Shown piece by piece: positions 36,149 to 42,675 of a stretch of 42,675 nucleotides of DNA. Within the stretch, counting starts at the first letter, position 1, and the number at the start of each line of letters is the position of its first letter. The translations under genes and the position numbers were made by a program. Source of the DNA: Verrucomicrobiota bacterium. Its GTDB lineage: Bacteria; Verrucomicrobiota; Verrucomicrobiia; Verrucomicrobiales; DEV007. The stretch spans positions 1 to 42,675 of the forward strand of contig DAOUQC010000040.1 of NCBI GenBank assembly GCA_030625775.1, given 5' to 3'. The notes under the pieces are model-generated. The model ran no database searches. It saw nothing but the letters and a program-made list of their open reading frames with translations, and was not told the origin of the DNA.

Positions 36149-37603
36149 ATGATCACATACCCCCTACTCAAAACCACCTTCACCCTTCTGGCCCTTGTCG
36201 CCGGACTTGCAACTCATGCATCCGCTGAACTGCTCATCGGCCAGGCGACAACCAGCATCACACCAGAATTGCCCGTTGCGCTGTCCGGTCAGATGCAAAC
36301 CCGTATCGCAAAAAAAGTTGAAACCCCAGTGACTGCCTCGGTAGTGGTACTCGAAAAAACATCTACCGACGGCAAATCAGAACAAGCAATTCTGGTCTCC
36401 TGTGATCTGGTGGCGATCCGCGAAGGGATACTGGATGCCTTCCGCACCAAGTTGAAAGAAATCGCACCTGAAATCGACGGCCGCAAGATCGTCATCAATG
36501 CCACCCACACCCACACCGCACCGGTGATGAGGGAAGGCACCTACGTCATTCCCCCAGACGTGATCCAGCCATTGCAATACCGGAAATTTTTAGTCAATCA
36601 GTTGGCCAATATGACTGCCGAAGCATGGAAAAGCCGCCAGCCCGGGGGTGTCAGTTGGGGACTGGGACACGCCGTCGTTGCCCATAACCGACGCATTGTC
36701 TATACCGATGGACACGCCCAGATGTATGGAAAAACCGCCCTTCCCAGTTTCAAAAAACTCGAAGGTGCTGAAGATCACGGTGTGGAAGTCCTGTTTTTCT
36801 TCAATGCCGACAAAAAACTCACTGCCGCCGCCGTAAACGTCGCCTGCCCCGGACAGGAAGTGGAAAGTCGTTCGGCAGTCAATGCCGACTACTGGCATGA
36901 AGTGCGCGAACAATTGCGCGAAAAGCACGGCAAGGATCTGATTGTCTTGAGCTGGGTCGGTGCTGCGGGCGACCAATCCCCACACTTGATGTTACGCAAA
37001 GCGGCTGAGAACCGCATGGTGGTCGCCGCCAAACGCACCCGCCTGCAGGAAATCGGACGCCGCATCGCTCGAGCCGTCGATGATGCCTGGCTGGTGGCAA
37101 AAAATGACATTCACTTTGATGCCCCTCTCGAACACCAGGTCCGTGACATCGAACTGCCGGTGCGAAAGGTCACCAAAGCAGAACTCGCCGAAGCCAAAGC
37201 CGCCATTGCCCAACTGAAGGAAGCCGAAAAAAAGGGCAACAAGGACACCGGCTGGAAACAACGCTGGAACCAGAAAACCGTCGACCGCTTTGCTGCCCAG
37301 GATGAAAAACCCTACTTTCCAATGGAGCTTCACGTCCTTAAAATTGGCGACATCGCCATCGCCACCAACCCCTTTGAACTTTTCACCGAATTCGGACTGC
37401 GCATGAAAGCCCGCAGCAATGCTCTGCAAACCTTCGTCATTCAACTCAGCCAAAACACCGGAGCTTATCTCGCCACGGATGACGCCACCCGGGGCGGCAG
37501 TTACAGCGCCATCATCAACTCTTGCCTGGTCGGCCCGGAAGGTGGTGACCTTCTCACCGATGAAACGGTGAAAGTGATCAACTCACTTTGGGAGAAAAAA
37601 TAA
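36149..37603 (+). CDS. Neutral/alkaline ceramidase-like hydrolase, exported
   Basis: This 484-residue protein has a signal peptide (about 1-26, THASA cleavage area) and matches the N-terminal domain of neutral/alkaline non-lysosomal ceramidases. It has ELLIGQATTSITPELPVALSG at its start and the metal-binding NATHTHTAP at 117-125. A later WVGAAGDQSPH segment, similar to the family's active-site region, is also present. In PVC bacteria this domain is common and the substrate is often unknown, so ceramide hydrolysis should not be assumed. The Ig-like C-terminal domain of true ceramidases is missing. An alternative ATG lies six codons upstream (36131), but it is only five bases from the direct repeats, so 36149 was preferred. 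Confidence 0.85.
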   Translation: MITYPLLKTTFTLLALVAGLATHASAELLIGQATTSITPELPVALSGQMQTRIAKKVETPVTASVVVLEKTSTDGKSEQAILVSCDLVAIREGILDAFRTKLKEIAPEIDGRKIVINATHTHTAPVMREGTYVIPPDVIQPLQYRKFLVNQLANMTAEAWKSRQPGGVSWGLGHAVVAHNRRIVYTDGHAQMYGKTALPSFKKLEGAEDHGVEVLFFFNADKKLTAAAVNVACPGQEVESRSAVNADYWHEVREQLREKHGKDLIVLSWVGAAGDQSPHLMLRKAAENRMVVAAKRTRLQEIGRRIARAVDDAWLVAKNDIHFDAPLEHQVRDIELPVRKVTKAELAEAKAAIAQLKEAEKKGNKDTGWKQRWNQKTVDRFAAQDEKPYFPMELHVLKIGDIAIATNPFELFTEFGLRMKARSNALQTFVIQLSQNTGAYLATDDATRGGSYSAIINSCLVGPEGGDLLTDETVKVINSLWEKK

Positions 37604-37624
37604 TACTTAAAAAACGCCACCCCC

Positions 37625-38593
37625 TCAAGCCGTGGTCTTTGCCTGACACTTCTTCAGATATTCAATGCTCTCCTTCGCCAGCCGTTCCGGCCCGGGTTTG
37701 TAATTGAATACCTCGACTGAAATCCAACCTTTGTATTTCAGGTCTCGCAACTCCTGCAGGATCGGCACAAAATCCAAATCACCAAATCCCGGCCCCTGCG
37801 CATTGGGATCATTCACCTGCACATGCACTGTCAGGTTTTTGTATTTGCGAATGATCTCTGGAATCGGAGTCCCTTCAGTGGACATCGCCAGGCAGTCAAG
37901 AATCAGGCGACAGCGTGGATCGTTTACTTTATCGATCAACTCAACCGCTCCCGCTGCTGTACTCATAAAATTAGTCGTGCGCGGTGACAGAGGCTCGAAC
38001 GCCAATGTCACATTCGCTTTTTCCAAAGCAGGCAGAGCTTCTTCAACCACTTCAGCCGCGTATTCCAAACCTTTTTCTTTAGTAACACCCTCACGTAAAT
38101 CACGCTGCTTGGGTGAACCGAAAATAAGTTTGTCACCTCCGAGGTCGGCACAGAAACGAGCTAGATCACCAAGATAAGCTGCCGTGCGCTTTCGTTCATC
38201 ACGATCAGCGCTGGTCAGATGAAATCCCTTGGTCCTCGACAGCAACCAGTGCAGGCCGAGAATTTTGAGCCCCGCAGCTTCCGCTTGAGAATGAACCTTT
38301 TTCCTCTTAGCAAGCGTGACATCCCTCACATCATTCGACACCGTGAACGGTGCCACTTCCAAAGCTTTGTATCCGCACTCCGCAGCGAAGGCGAAGGCCT
38401 TTTCAAAAGGCCAGTCGCGAAAGGTCTCGTTGCAGATCGCAAACTGCTGATCAAAAATTCCAGCCCCATCTGTTTTTTTTGTTTGAGAAAAAACCGAAGC
38501 AGATGGAATCATCGCTCCCCCCAGAGCAACTCCAAGAGCCTTGGAAAACTGGCGTCGACTTTGAGGCAGGATTGATTGAACGGGGGATTTCAT
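37625..38593 (-). CDS. Tat-exported sugar phosphate isomerase/epimerase-like TIM barrel
   Basis: This 322-residue protein has a twin-arginine motif SRRQFSK (12-18) and a hydrophobic stretch up to about residue 38, so it is probably exported by Tat. The remainder is an AP-endonuclease-2-like TIM barrel (about 50-315) with FAFAAECGYKALEV, LAFEPLSPRTT, LILDCLAMS and the C-terminal GWISVEVFNY. The conserved metal-binding Glu/Asp/His residues of xylose-isomerase-like proteins are plausibly present (E in FEPL, D in LDCL, H in VHVQV, E in SVEVF). The reaction is unknown. The ATG at 38593 exposes the Tat signal. The gene is convergent with the ceramidase-like gene and preceded by a tandem 16-bp repeat. 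Confidence 0.88.
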   Translation of the reverse strand: MKSPVQSILPQSRRQFSKALGVALGGAMIPSASVFSQTKKTDGAGIFDQQFAICNETFRDWPFEKAFAFAAECGYKALEVAPFTVSNDVRDVTLAKRKKVHSQAEAAGLKILGLHWLLSRTKGFHLTSADRDERKRTAAYLGDLARFCADLGGDKLIFGSPKQRDLREGVTKEKGLEYAAEVVEEALPALEKANVTLAFEPLSPRTTNFMSTAAGAVELIDKVNDPRCRLILDCLAMSTEGTPIPEIIRKYKNLTVHVQVNDPNAQGPGFGDLDFVPILQELRDLKYKGWISVEVFNYKPGPERLAKESIEYLKKCQAKTTA

Positions 38594-38633
38594 GTTGAAA
38601 ACATAAACTTCAACCCAGCTTGATGGCAAACGT

Positions 38634-38665
38634 TAATCCATTGCCCTCCTAATCCATTGCCCTCC
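38634..38665. repeat. Exact tandem duplication of a second 16-bp unit before the Tat-isomerase gene
   Basis: TAATCCATTGCCCTCC occurs at 38634-38649 and, with no gap, at 38650-38665. On the minus strand each unit reads GGAGGGCAATGGATTA, so every copy has a Shine-Dalgarno-like GGAGG, an ATG and an immediate stop (ATG GAT TAG, then ATG GAT TAA). The array lies in the 83-bp gap between the autotransporter stop (38677) and the isomerase start. The unit differs from the one at 4786 but has the same length. Confidence 0.9.
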
Positions 38666-38676
38666 TTTACCTGCAC

Positions 38677-40764
38677 TCAGAACGATTTGGAGAACCCAAA
38701 CATAGCGGTATGACTGGAAGCATCCTGTCGCAACAGCTGCCCGTAATAACCGACAGAAACATTCCAACCCCCTGTCGTCAGCAGTTGCACATTAACCCCA
38801 AGCCCAAGCCAGTCGGTGCCGGGATGTGCTCCGTTGGCGGTGATGCCCGGGCTAATTCCGCGAGCTAATCCCGCAGGCGTCGTCGCCAAGGAAGCCGTCA
38901 AGGGGCTGTCTTCAGGCATGTATTCATGCTCCCAGCCAGCGTAGACATTGCAGATCAGCTGCCCGTAATCAGTAGGTTTGGCGTAATCAATCTCCCATCC
39001 AATAGAACTGATCATCGTTTCGTAACTGGTGCCCGCAACGTTGAGATTACCCGCACCAGCTCCGCGTTCGCGGTAACCATCAACACCGCCTTCGCCGTAA
39101 TCGAGAGCGACGGAAGGCCCCATCACCAAATTTTCACTGCGCACGAGTGCGTAGTCGAGCATCCACGAGATGGTGTTCGAATCACTGTCAGGACTACCCT
39201 GTGCCGGACTGCCGATACCGGTGCTGCGAGTGACATCGTTCTGGTAGCTGCCGTAACTGTAAAGCAAACCGCTGCTGAGCGCATTCCAGTTTTTCACCAC
39301 ATAAGCACTGACCACACTCCCTGAGAGATCAATATCACCCTGGCCACCATCAACCGTAGTATCGGTCTCGGCATACGAATAAGCGATGCCTACCATCAGG
39401 CTCGGGTCGATCTGATATTCCAGTCCCAAGGTTCCCGTCCAAGTATCGGATTGAAAACCATTAATGGCACCACTGAGACTGTTCTGATCGTAGCGACTGA
39501 ATGAACCGCTGATAAAAATTTCCCAATCGGCGGGAAGTGCGCTGACAGGAGCCGCTTCAACCGCCACATCCTTGCCCGAGCTGATTTCCCCGGATGGAAC
39601 CACTACTGTGATTTCCGAAGCTCCGCTGGCCAGGATACTAGGCCCCACGATCATCGCGAACGGATGTCCGGCACTCGTATCAAGATAGGATGCAGCCATC
39701 CATTCAGTGAGATCAATCGTCTCTTCGCGTCCTTCTGACATTCCAAGGGCGACTCGGTAATCCACGTGCAGATCGCCCATGAATTGAAAGTAACGGACAA
39801 GGCTGGGAGATGGTTCGGGACGGTTTGCAGGTAAAGTGGAGCTGATATTTTTCAGCTGCCCTCCGATTTCATTCAGCTTGCCATCAACCCCCTTGATTTC
39901 ACCCTCAATCTTTTTCAGATCTTTACCAATATTGCGTTGCTTCCGCTCAAGATCTTTGATCTGCCCCTCATGAACAGCTTTGCCGATTTCGCTTTCCGGA
40001 GGCCCCTTCTTATTCAGTCGGTCAAGGTCTTTATCCACCCCATCCAATTCAGCTTGCTGCTTTTTCTTTTTTTTCTCCAGCTTGGCCTTCTTTTTATTCA
40101 GTTTTTTTTGTTCGCTTTTCAGTTTTTTCCCCGTTTCTTTTTTCTGTGTTTGATTTTGCAGGTCACTTTTTTCCCCATCTAATTCTCCGTATTCCTCCGA
40201 GGCCTTTATCAATTTCGATCGAACATCATTATAAACAGATATTTTTATCTCCTTATCTAAGCCGTCCAAAGGCACATCTCCCTCTTGGTCTAAATCCCTA
40301 CCGAGGCTTTCGTATTCACTAGTCAAACGGTCTATTTTTTCTCTAGATTTTTTTAATTCCACATCCAGCTCAGCAATCCTGTTTTCCGGTGAAGACGGAT
40401 TTTTCGCCAAATGAATCATACTCACAAATTTCATCTTCCCCTTGAGTCCCGTTTGAACAGCCCCCGCCGTAGCCTTGCTCCCCTCCCGGGTTGCATTATT
40501 AATGCTTGGTAAATTTCCCGCTGAATCCACAGTCTCCTTGGCCTTTTTTGCAGCCGCTGCGGCGGCCTTCTTCTCAGCTTCTTCCTTTTCCCGCGCAAGC
40601 CGAGCTCGATCAGCGGCCCCATCATCAACCGGAGAGGTCGCAGGTGGTGGCATTGGGTAGGGATAGGGGAAAGAGTGAAGCATCTCAAGCGACATGCCCA
40701 GCGTGCATGTCAAAGCGAGCAGCATTTTAAAATAAGACCTGTAGGTTGGGAGAATGTGTTTCAT
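38677..40764 (-). CDS. Coiled-coil autotransporter / outer-membrane beta-barrel protein
   Basis: This 695-residue protein has a signal peptide (about 1-32, basic MKHILPTYRSYFK then a hydrophobic run) followed by PYPYPMPPPATSP. A long charged helical region with heptad-like Lys/Glu/Gln/Leu patterns runs from about 50 to 310, including KKLKSEQKKLNKKKAKLEKK and a KKK-rich block. The last 283 residues (from about 413) resemble an autotransporter beta-barrel, with alternating aromatic strands, and end in the terminal phenylalanine of outer-membrane proteins (GFSKSF). A helical passenger is unusual for autotransporters, which mostly carry beta-helices. The ATG at 40764 starts the signal; the longer frame to 40848 was rejected. 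A 9-bp dyad lies just upstream. Confidence 0.85.
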   Translation of the reverse strand: MKHILPTYRSYFKMLLALTCTLGMSLEMLHSFPYPYPMPPPATSPVDDGAADRARLAREKEEAEKKAAAAAAKKAKETVDSAGNLPSINNATREGSKATAGAVQTGLKGKMKFVSMIHLAKNPSSPENRIAELDVELKKSREKIDRLTSEYESLGRDLDQEGDVPLDGLDKEIKISVYNDVRSKLIKASEEYGELDGEKSDLQNQTQKKETGKKLKSEQKKLNKKKAKLEKKKKKQQAELDGVDKDLDRLNKKGPPESEIGKAVHEGQIKDLERKQRNIGKDLKKIEGEIKGVDGKLNEIGGQLKNISSTLPANRPEPSPSLVRYFQFMGDLHVDYRVALGMSEGREETIDLTEWMAASYLDTSAGHPFAMIVGPSILASGASEITVVVPSGEISSGKDVAVEAAPVSALPADWEIFISGSFSRYDQNSLSGAINGFQSDTWTGTLGLEYQIDPSLMVGIAYSYAETDTTVDGGQGDIDLSGSVVSAYVVKNWNALSSGLLYSYGSYQNDVTRSTGIGSPAQGSPDSDSNTISWMLDYALVRSENLVMGPSVALDYGEGGVDGYRERGAGAGNLNVAGTSYETMISSIGWEIDYAKPTDYGQLICNVYAGWEHEYMPEDSPLTASLATTPAGLARGISPGITANGAHPGTDWLGLGVNVQLLTTGGWNVSVGYYGQLLRQDASSHTAMFGFSKSF

Positions 40765-40782
40765 AGTATGCAAGTCCGATTG

Positions 40783-40805
40783 TTTATCTAAGATGGTTAG
40801 ATAAA
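40783..40805. promoter_or_regulatory. Perfect 9+9-bp dyad upstream of the autotransporter
   Basis: TTTATCTAA (40783-40791) and TTAGATAAA (40797-40805) are perfect inverted arms with a 5-bp spacer. The site starts 18 bases upstream of the autotransporter ATG (40764) and lies about 125 bp from the GreA-like gene. It could be an operator or an mRNA leader hairpin controlling translation. Confidence 0.5.
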
Positions 40806-40929
40806 ACCAATTTGAACAATCTGAGTCAATCCTAAAATCTGAAGGCACAGACCCAGATCGCTCCTCTCTTGAAGTGCCTATAAAGCGAGCAAGTCTAAAA
40901 AAACCGACTCAATTGCAAATACTCTTACC

Positions 40930-41391
40930 GTGAGCAAATCAGAAATCATCGACGCGATCCTCCTCGGACTGAAAAAAGACTTCGACACCTTCCAGCGTGC
41001 CTCCCAACAAACGCGGCAAAGTGGCAGTGATGATGAGTCGAAAGCTGATGGCAAATACGACACACAATCCACTGAAGCCAACTACCTGGCGGATGGTCAG
41101 GCGCGACAAGCTGAGGAACTCGCCCAGGCCGCTTCCACCTATGACGCCATGGAACCACGTGATTTTAACACATTTGATGCCATTGATATCGGTGCCCTGA
41201 TCGAGCTGAATATCAATAATCAATCGCAGTGGTTTTTCCTCGGTCCCACGTCCGGAGGTTTGGAAATCAAAGTAGGAACCCGGCCAATCACCGTCATCAC
41301 CCCCGACTCTCCACTCGGCAATCAAGTAATCGGCCTACACCTTGGCGACCAGATCTCATCGCCACAAGCAGAAATTCTTTCAATCACTTAA
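40930..41391 (+). CDS. GreA/GreB-like transcription elongation factor family protein
   Basis: This 153-residue protein starts at a GTG (40930). An N-terminal helical region holds KYDTQSTEANYLADGQARQAEEL (about 43-65), a pattern found in GreA/GreB-related small proteins. The C-terminal half resembles the FKBP-like GreA domain, with LIELNINNQSQWFFLGP and ITPDSPLGNQVIGLHLGDQI (about 118-143, the family's SPLG...G...GD element). It may bind RNA polymerase, but it is shorter than GreA and its tip acidic residues are not obvious, so activity is uncertain. It lies 52 bp before thrH on the same strand and is divergent from the autotransporter. Confidence 0.75.
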   Translation: MSKSEIIDAILLGLKKDFDTFQRASQQTRQSGSDDESKADGKYDTQSTEANYLADGQARQAEELAQAASTYDAMEPRDFNTFDAIDIGALIELNINNQSQWFFLGPTSGGLEIKVGTRPITVITPDSPLGNQVIGLHLGDQISSPQAEILSIT

Positions 41392-41443
41392 ATCGCCGCC
41401 GCTGCACTTGATTTTCACGCCATTTCATACCACTTATCACACC

Positions 41444-42055
41444 ATGACTATCGCCTGTCTCGATCTCGAAGGAGTCCTCGTTCCAGAAATCTGGATCAAC
41501 GTTGCCCAACGCACCGGCATCGATGCTTTGCGTGCCACCACGCGTGACATCCCGGACTATGACGAACTCATGCAACAACGACTTCGCATCCTCGACGAAA
41601 ACCAGCTCGGCCTGCCTGATGTGCAGTCGGTCATTGCGGAAATGGGACCTCTGGAGGGAGCCAAGGATTTCCTCGACTGGTTGAAATCTGAATTCCAGGT
41701 GGTGATTTTATCGGACACTTTTTACGAGTTTGCCGCCCCCTTGATGAAACAACTCGATTACCCAACTCTGTTCTGTCATCAACTGGAAACCGATCCGGGC
41801 AGCGGGAAAATTATCAACTATCACCTGCGCCAGAAAGACCAGAAACGCGAAGCGGTGAAAGCCTTCCACAGCCTGAATTTCAAAACAATCGCTGCGGGAG
41901 ATTCCTATAACGATACCACCATGTTGGGTGAGGCGAACGCCGGCATCCTGTTCTGCCCCCCGGACAATGTCATCGCAGAATTCCCCCAATTCCCTGTCAC
42001 CCGAAACTATGAGGAAATGAAGGCTGCCTTTGAGAACGCCTCATCCAAATTCTAA
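41444..42055 (+). CDS. thrH: Phosphoserine phosphatase / homoserine phosphotransferase
   Basis: This 203-residue HAD-family enzyme matches ThrH, a bifunctional phosphoserine phosphatase and phosphoserine:homoserine phosphotransferase linking serine and threonine synthesis. Motif I is LDLEGVLVPEIW (D7 nucleophile, E9), motif II is ILSDTFYEF, the lysine region is RQKDQKREAV, and motif III is AAGDSYNDTTML. Length equals the family's (about 205). The ATG at 41444 gives the correct start; the open frame extends upstream through the GreA-like gene region. A ThuA gene starts 9 bp after its stop. Confidence 0.94.
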   Translation: MTIACLDLEGVLVPEIWINVAQRTGIDALRATTRDIPDYDELMQQRLRILDENQLGLPDVQSVIAEMGPLEGAKDFLDWLKSEFQVVILSDTFYEFAAPLMKQLDYPTLFCHQLETDPGSGKIINYHLRQKDQKREAVKAFHSLNFKTIAAGDSYNDTTMLGEANAGILFCPPDNVIAEFPQFPVTRNYEEMKAAFENASSKF

Positions 42056-42064
42056 CCTAGCCCT

Positions 42065-42675
42065 ATGAAAAAACTCCTCCTCCTTATCACCGCACTTTGT
42101 TTTGTAAGCCCGCTTCTTACAAGCGCAACAGAACCCACCGGCCCCAACATTCTTTTTCTGATCGGCGAGCGGGAATACTTTACCGAAAAAAGTCTCTCTG
42201 AATTTTATCAAAGTGATCTCAAGCCGCTCGGATACCGTGCCACCTTCATCAGGGCAAAGTCCAACGAAGGCCCGGATCGAAATGATTTCCCCGGTCTCAT
42301 AGCGGCCTTGAAATCAGCCGACATCCTTTTTGTCAGCGCACGACGACGCGCACCCAAAAAAGCCCAACTGAACGCGATCCGAAAACATTTGGATGCGGGC
42401 AAACCTCTGATGGGAATCCGCACCACTTCCCACGCTTTTTCACTGCGTGGCAAACCTGTGCCCGAGGGCTGCGCTGTCTGGGAAAACTTTGATCCGGAAG
42501 TGATCGGCGGCAACTACAACGGCCACTTCAACGACGACCCCTTTGAAATTGTCATTGGCACAAGCAAAGACCACGCCATCATGAAGGGAGTCAATCTCAC
42601 CAAATCTGCCCGTCTCTATCGATCCGGTCCGTTGAAATCAGGAACCACCACATTACTTGTAAGCGTAGCGAAAAA
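42065..42675 (+). CDS. ThuA-domain exported protein (C-terminus outside window)
   Basis: The frame is open from an ATG at 42065 to the right edge (203 complete codons). A signal peptide (about 1-22, KLLLLITALCFVSPLLTSA-like) precedes a ThuA/GATase-like domain. Visible features include NILFLIGEREYFTEKSL, ADILFVSARRRAPKKAQL and LMGIRTTSHAFSLRG, followed by GGNYNGHF, where the family's conserved glycine/His pattern lies. ThuA proteins were named for trehalose utilisation, but the function in this group is unsettled. The gene starts 9 bp after thrH, so it may be co-transcribed. The domain is also found at the left edge of the window. Confidence 0.85.
   Translation, partial: MKKLLLLITALCFVSPLLTSATEPTGPNILFLIGEREYFTEKSLSEFYQSDLKPLGYRATFIRAKSNEGPDRNDFPGLIAALKSADILFVSARRRAPKKAQLNAIRKHLDAGKPLMGIRTTSHAFSLRGKPVPEGCAVWENFDPEVIGGNYNGHFNDDPFEIVIGTSKDHAIMKGVNLTKSARLYRSGPLKSGTTTLLVSVAK

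Noticed and set aside
1-42675. CRISPR array, prophage, IS element or defence system
   Set aside because: No spaced repeat array, transposase, integrase, phage or restriction-type gene was recognised anywhere in the window.

Overview
The window looks like chromosomal DNA of a Gram-negative member of the Verrucomicrobiota, probably order Verrucomicrobiales. This placement is inferred from protein architectures typical of PVC-group bacteria and was not tested by phylogeny. Examples are a ThuA domain fused to a 'PVC-type' membrane-bound-dehydrogenase propeller, a large secreted TIM-barrel/LamG/propeller/azurin fusion, a PQQ-like propeller carrying a methyltransferase-like Rossmann insert, a ceramidase-like hydrolase, a Tat-exported sugar isomerase-like protein and a coiled-coil autotransporter. 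WaaA, an outer-membrane beta-barrel and a lipoprotein L,D-transpeptidase show an LPS-bearing diderm cell envelope. Shine-Dalgarno sequences are weak or absent before many genes, so several starts were chosen by homology and ATG position.

Layout. (1) 1-10426 is an accessory catabolic and secreted region. It holds a ThuA-dehydrogenase (cut by the left edge) co-transcribed with a Gfo/Idh/MocA oxidoreductase, two adjacent PAS-AraC paralogues, an amidohydrolase lacking its C-terminal half, and a 1329-aa secreted multidomain protein ending in an azurin-like copper domain. (2) 10869-19004 is mostly housekeeping: galE-ybdG, an isolated nuoBC pair, tal, an L,D-transpeptidase, tRNA-Glu, and rsmD-waaA. 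(3) 19048-24809 is a fructan/sucrose utilisation unit, with an MFS sugar porter, a PfkB kinase and a secreted GH32 enzyme transcribed together. It faces a divergent GntR-LacI hybrid regulator with a strong inverted-repeat operator candidate. (4) 24842-31877 holds a small membrane protein, a rhomboid protease, ilvB, and a polX-plsY-gpsA run for repair and phospholipid synthesis. (5) 31991-42675 is a second envelope/secreted region: a small membrane protein, the giant PQQ/Rossmann protein facing a ceramidase-like gene, a Tat-exported TIM barrel, a coiled-coil autotransporter, a GreA/GreB-like factor, thrH and a second ThuA protein cut by the right edge.

The least expected signals are non-coding. 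Several intergenic regions carry clean dyads or spaced repeats: a near-perfect palindrome between Gfo/Idh and araC-1, a CRP-like TGTGA-N6-TCACA site between nuoB and tal, a 10+10 dyad at the fructan regulator, two 12-bp direct repeats exactly 21 bp apart between the PQQ and ceramidase genes, and a 9+9 dyad before the autotransporter. Two unrelated 16-bp units are each exactly duplicated in tandem, directly upstream of a gene. I saw no insertion sequence, prophage, CRISPR array or defence locus. The best candidates for undescribed biology are the azurin fusion, the PQQ-methyltransferase fusion and the repeat-bearing promoters.
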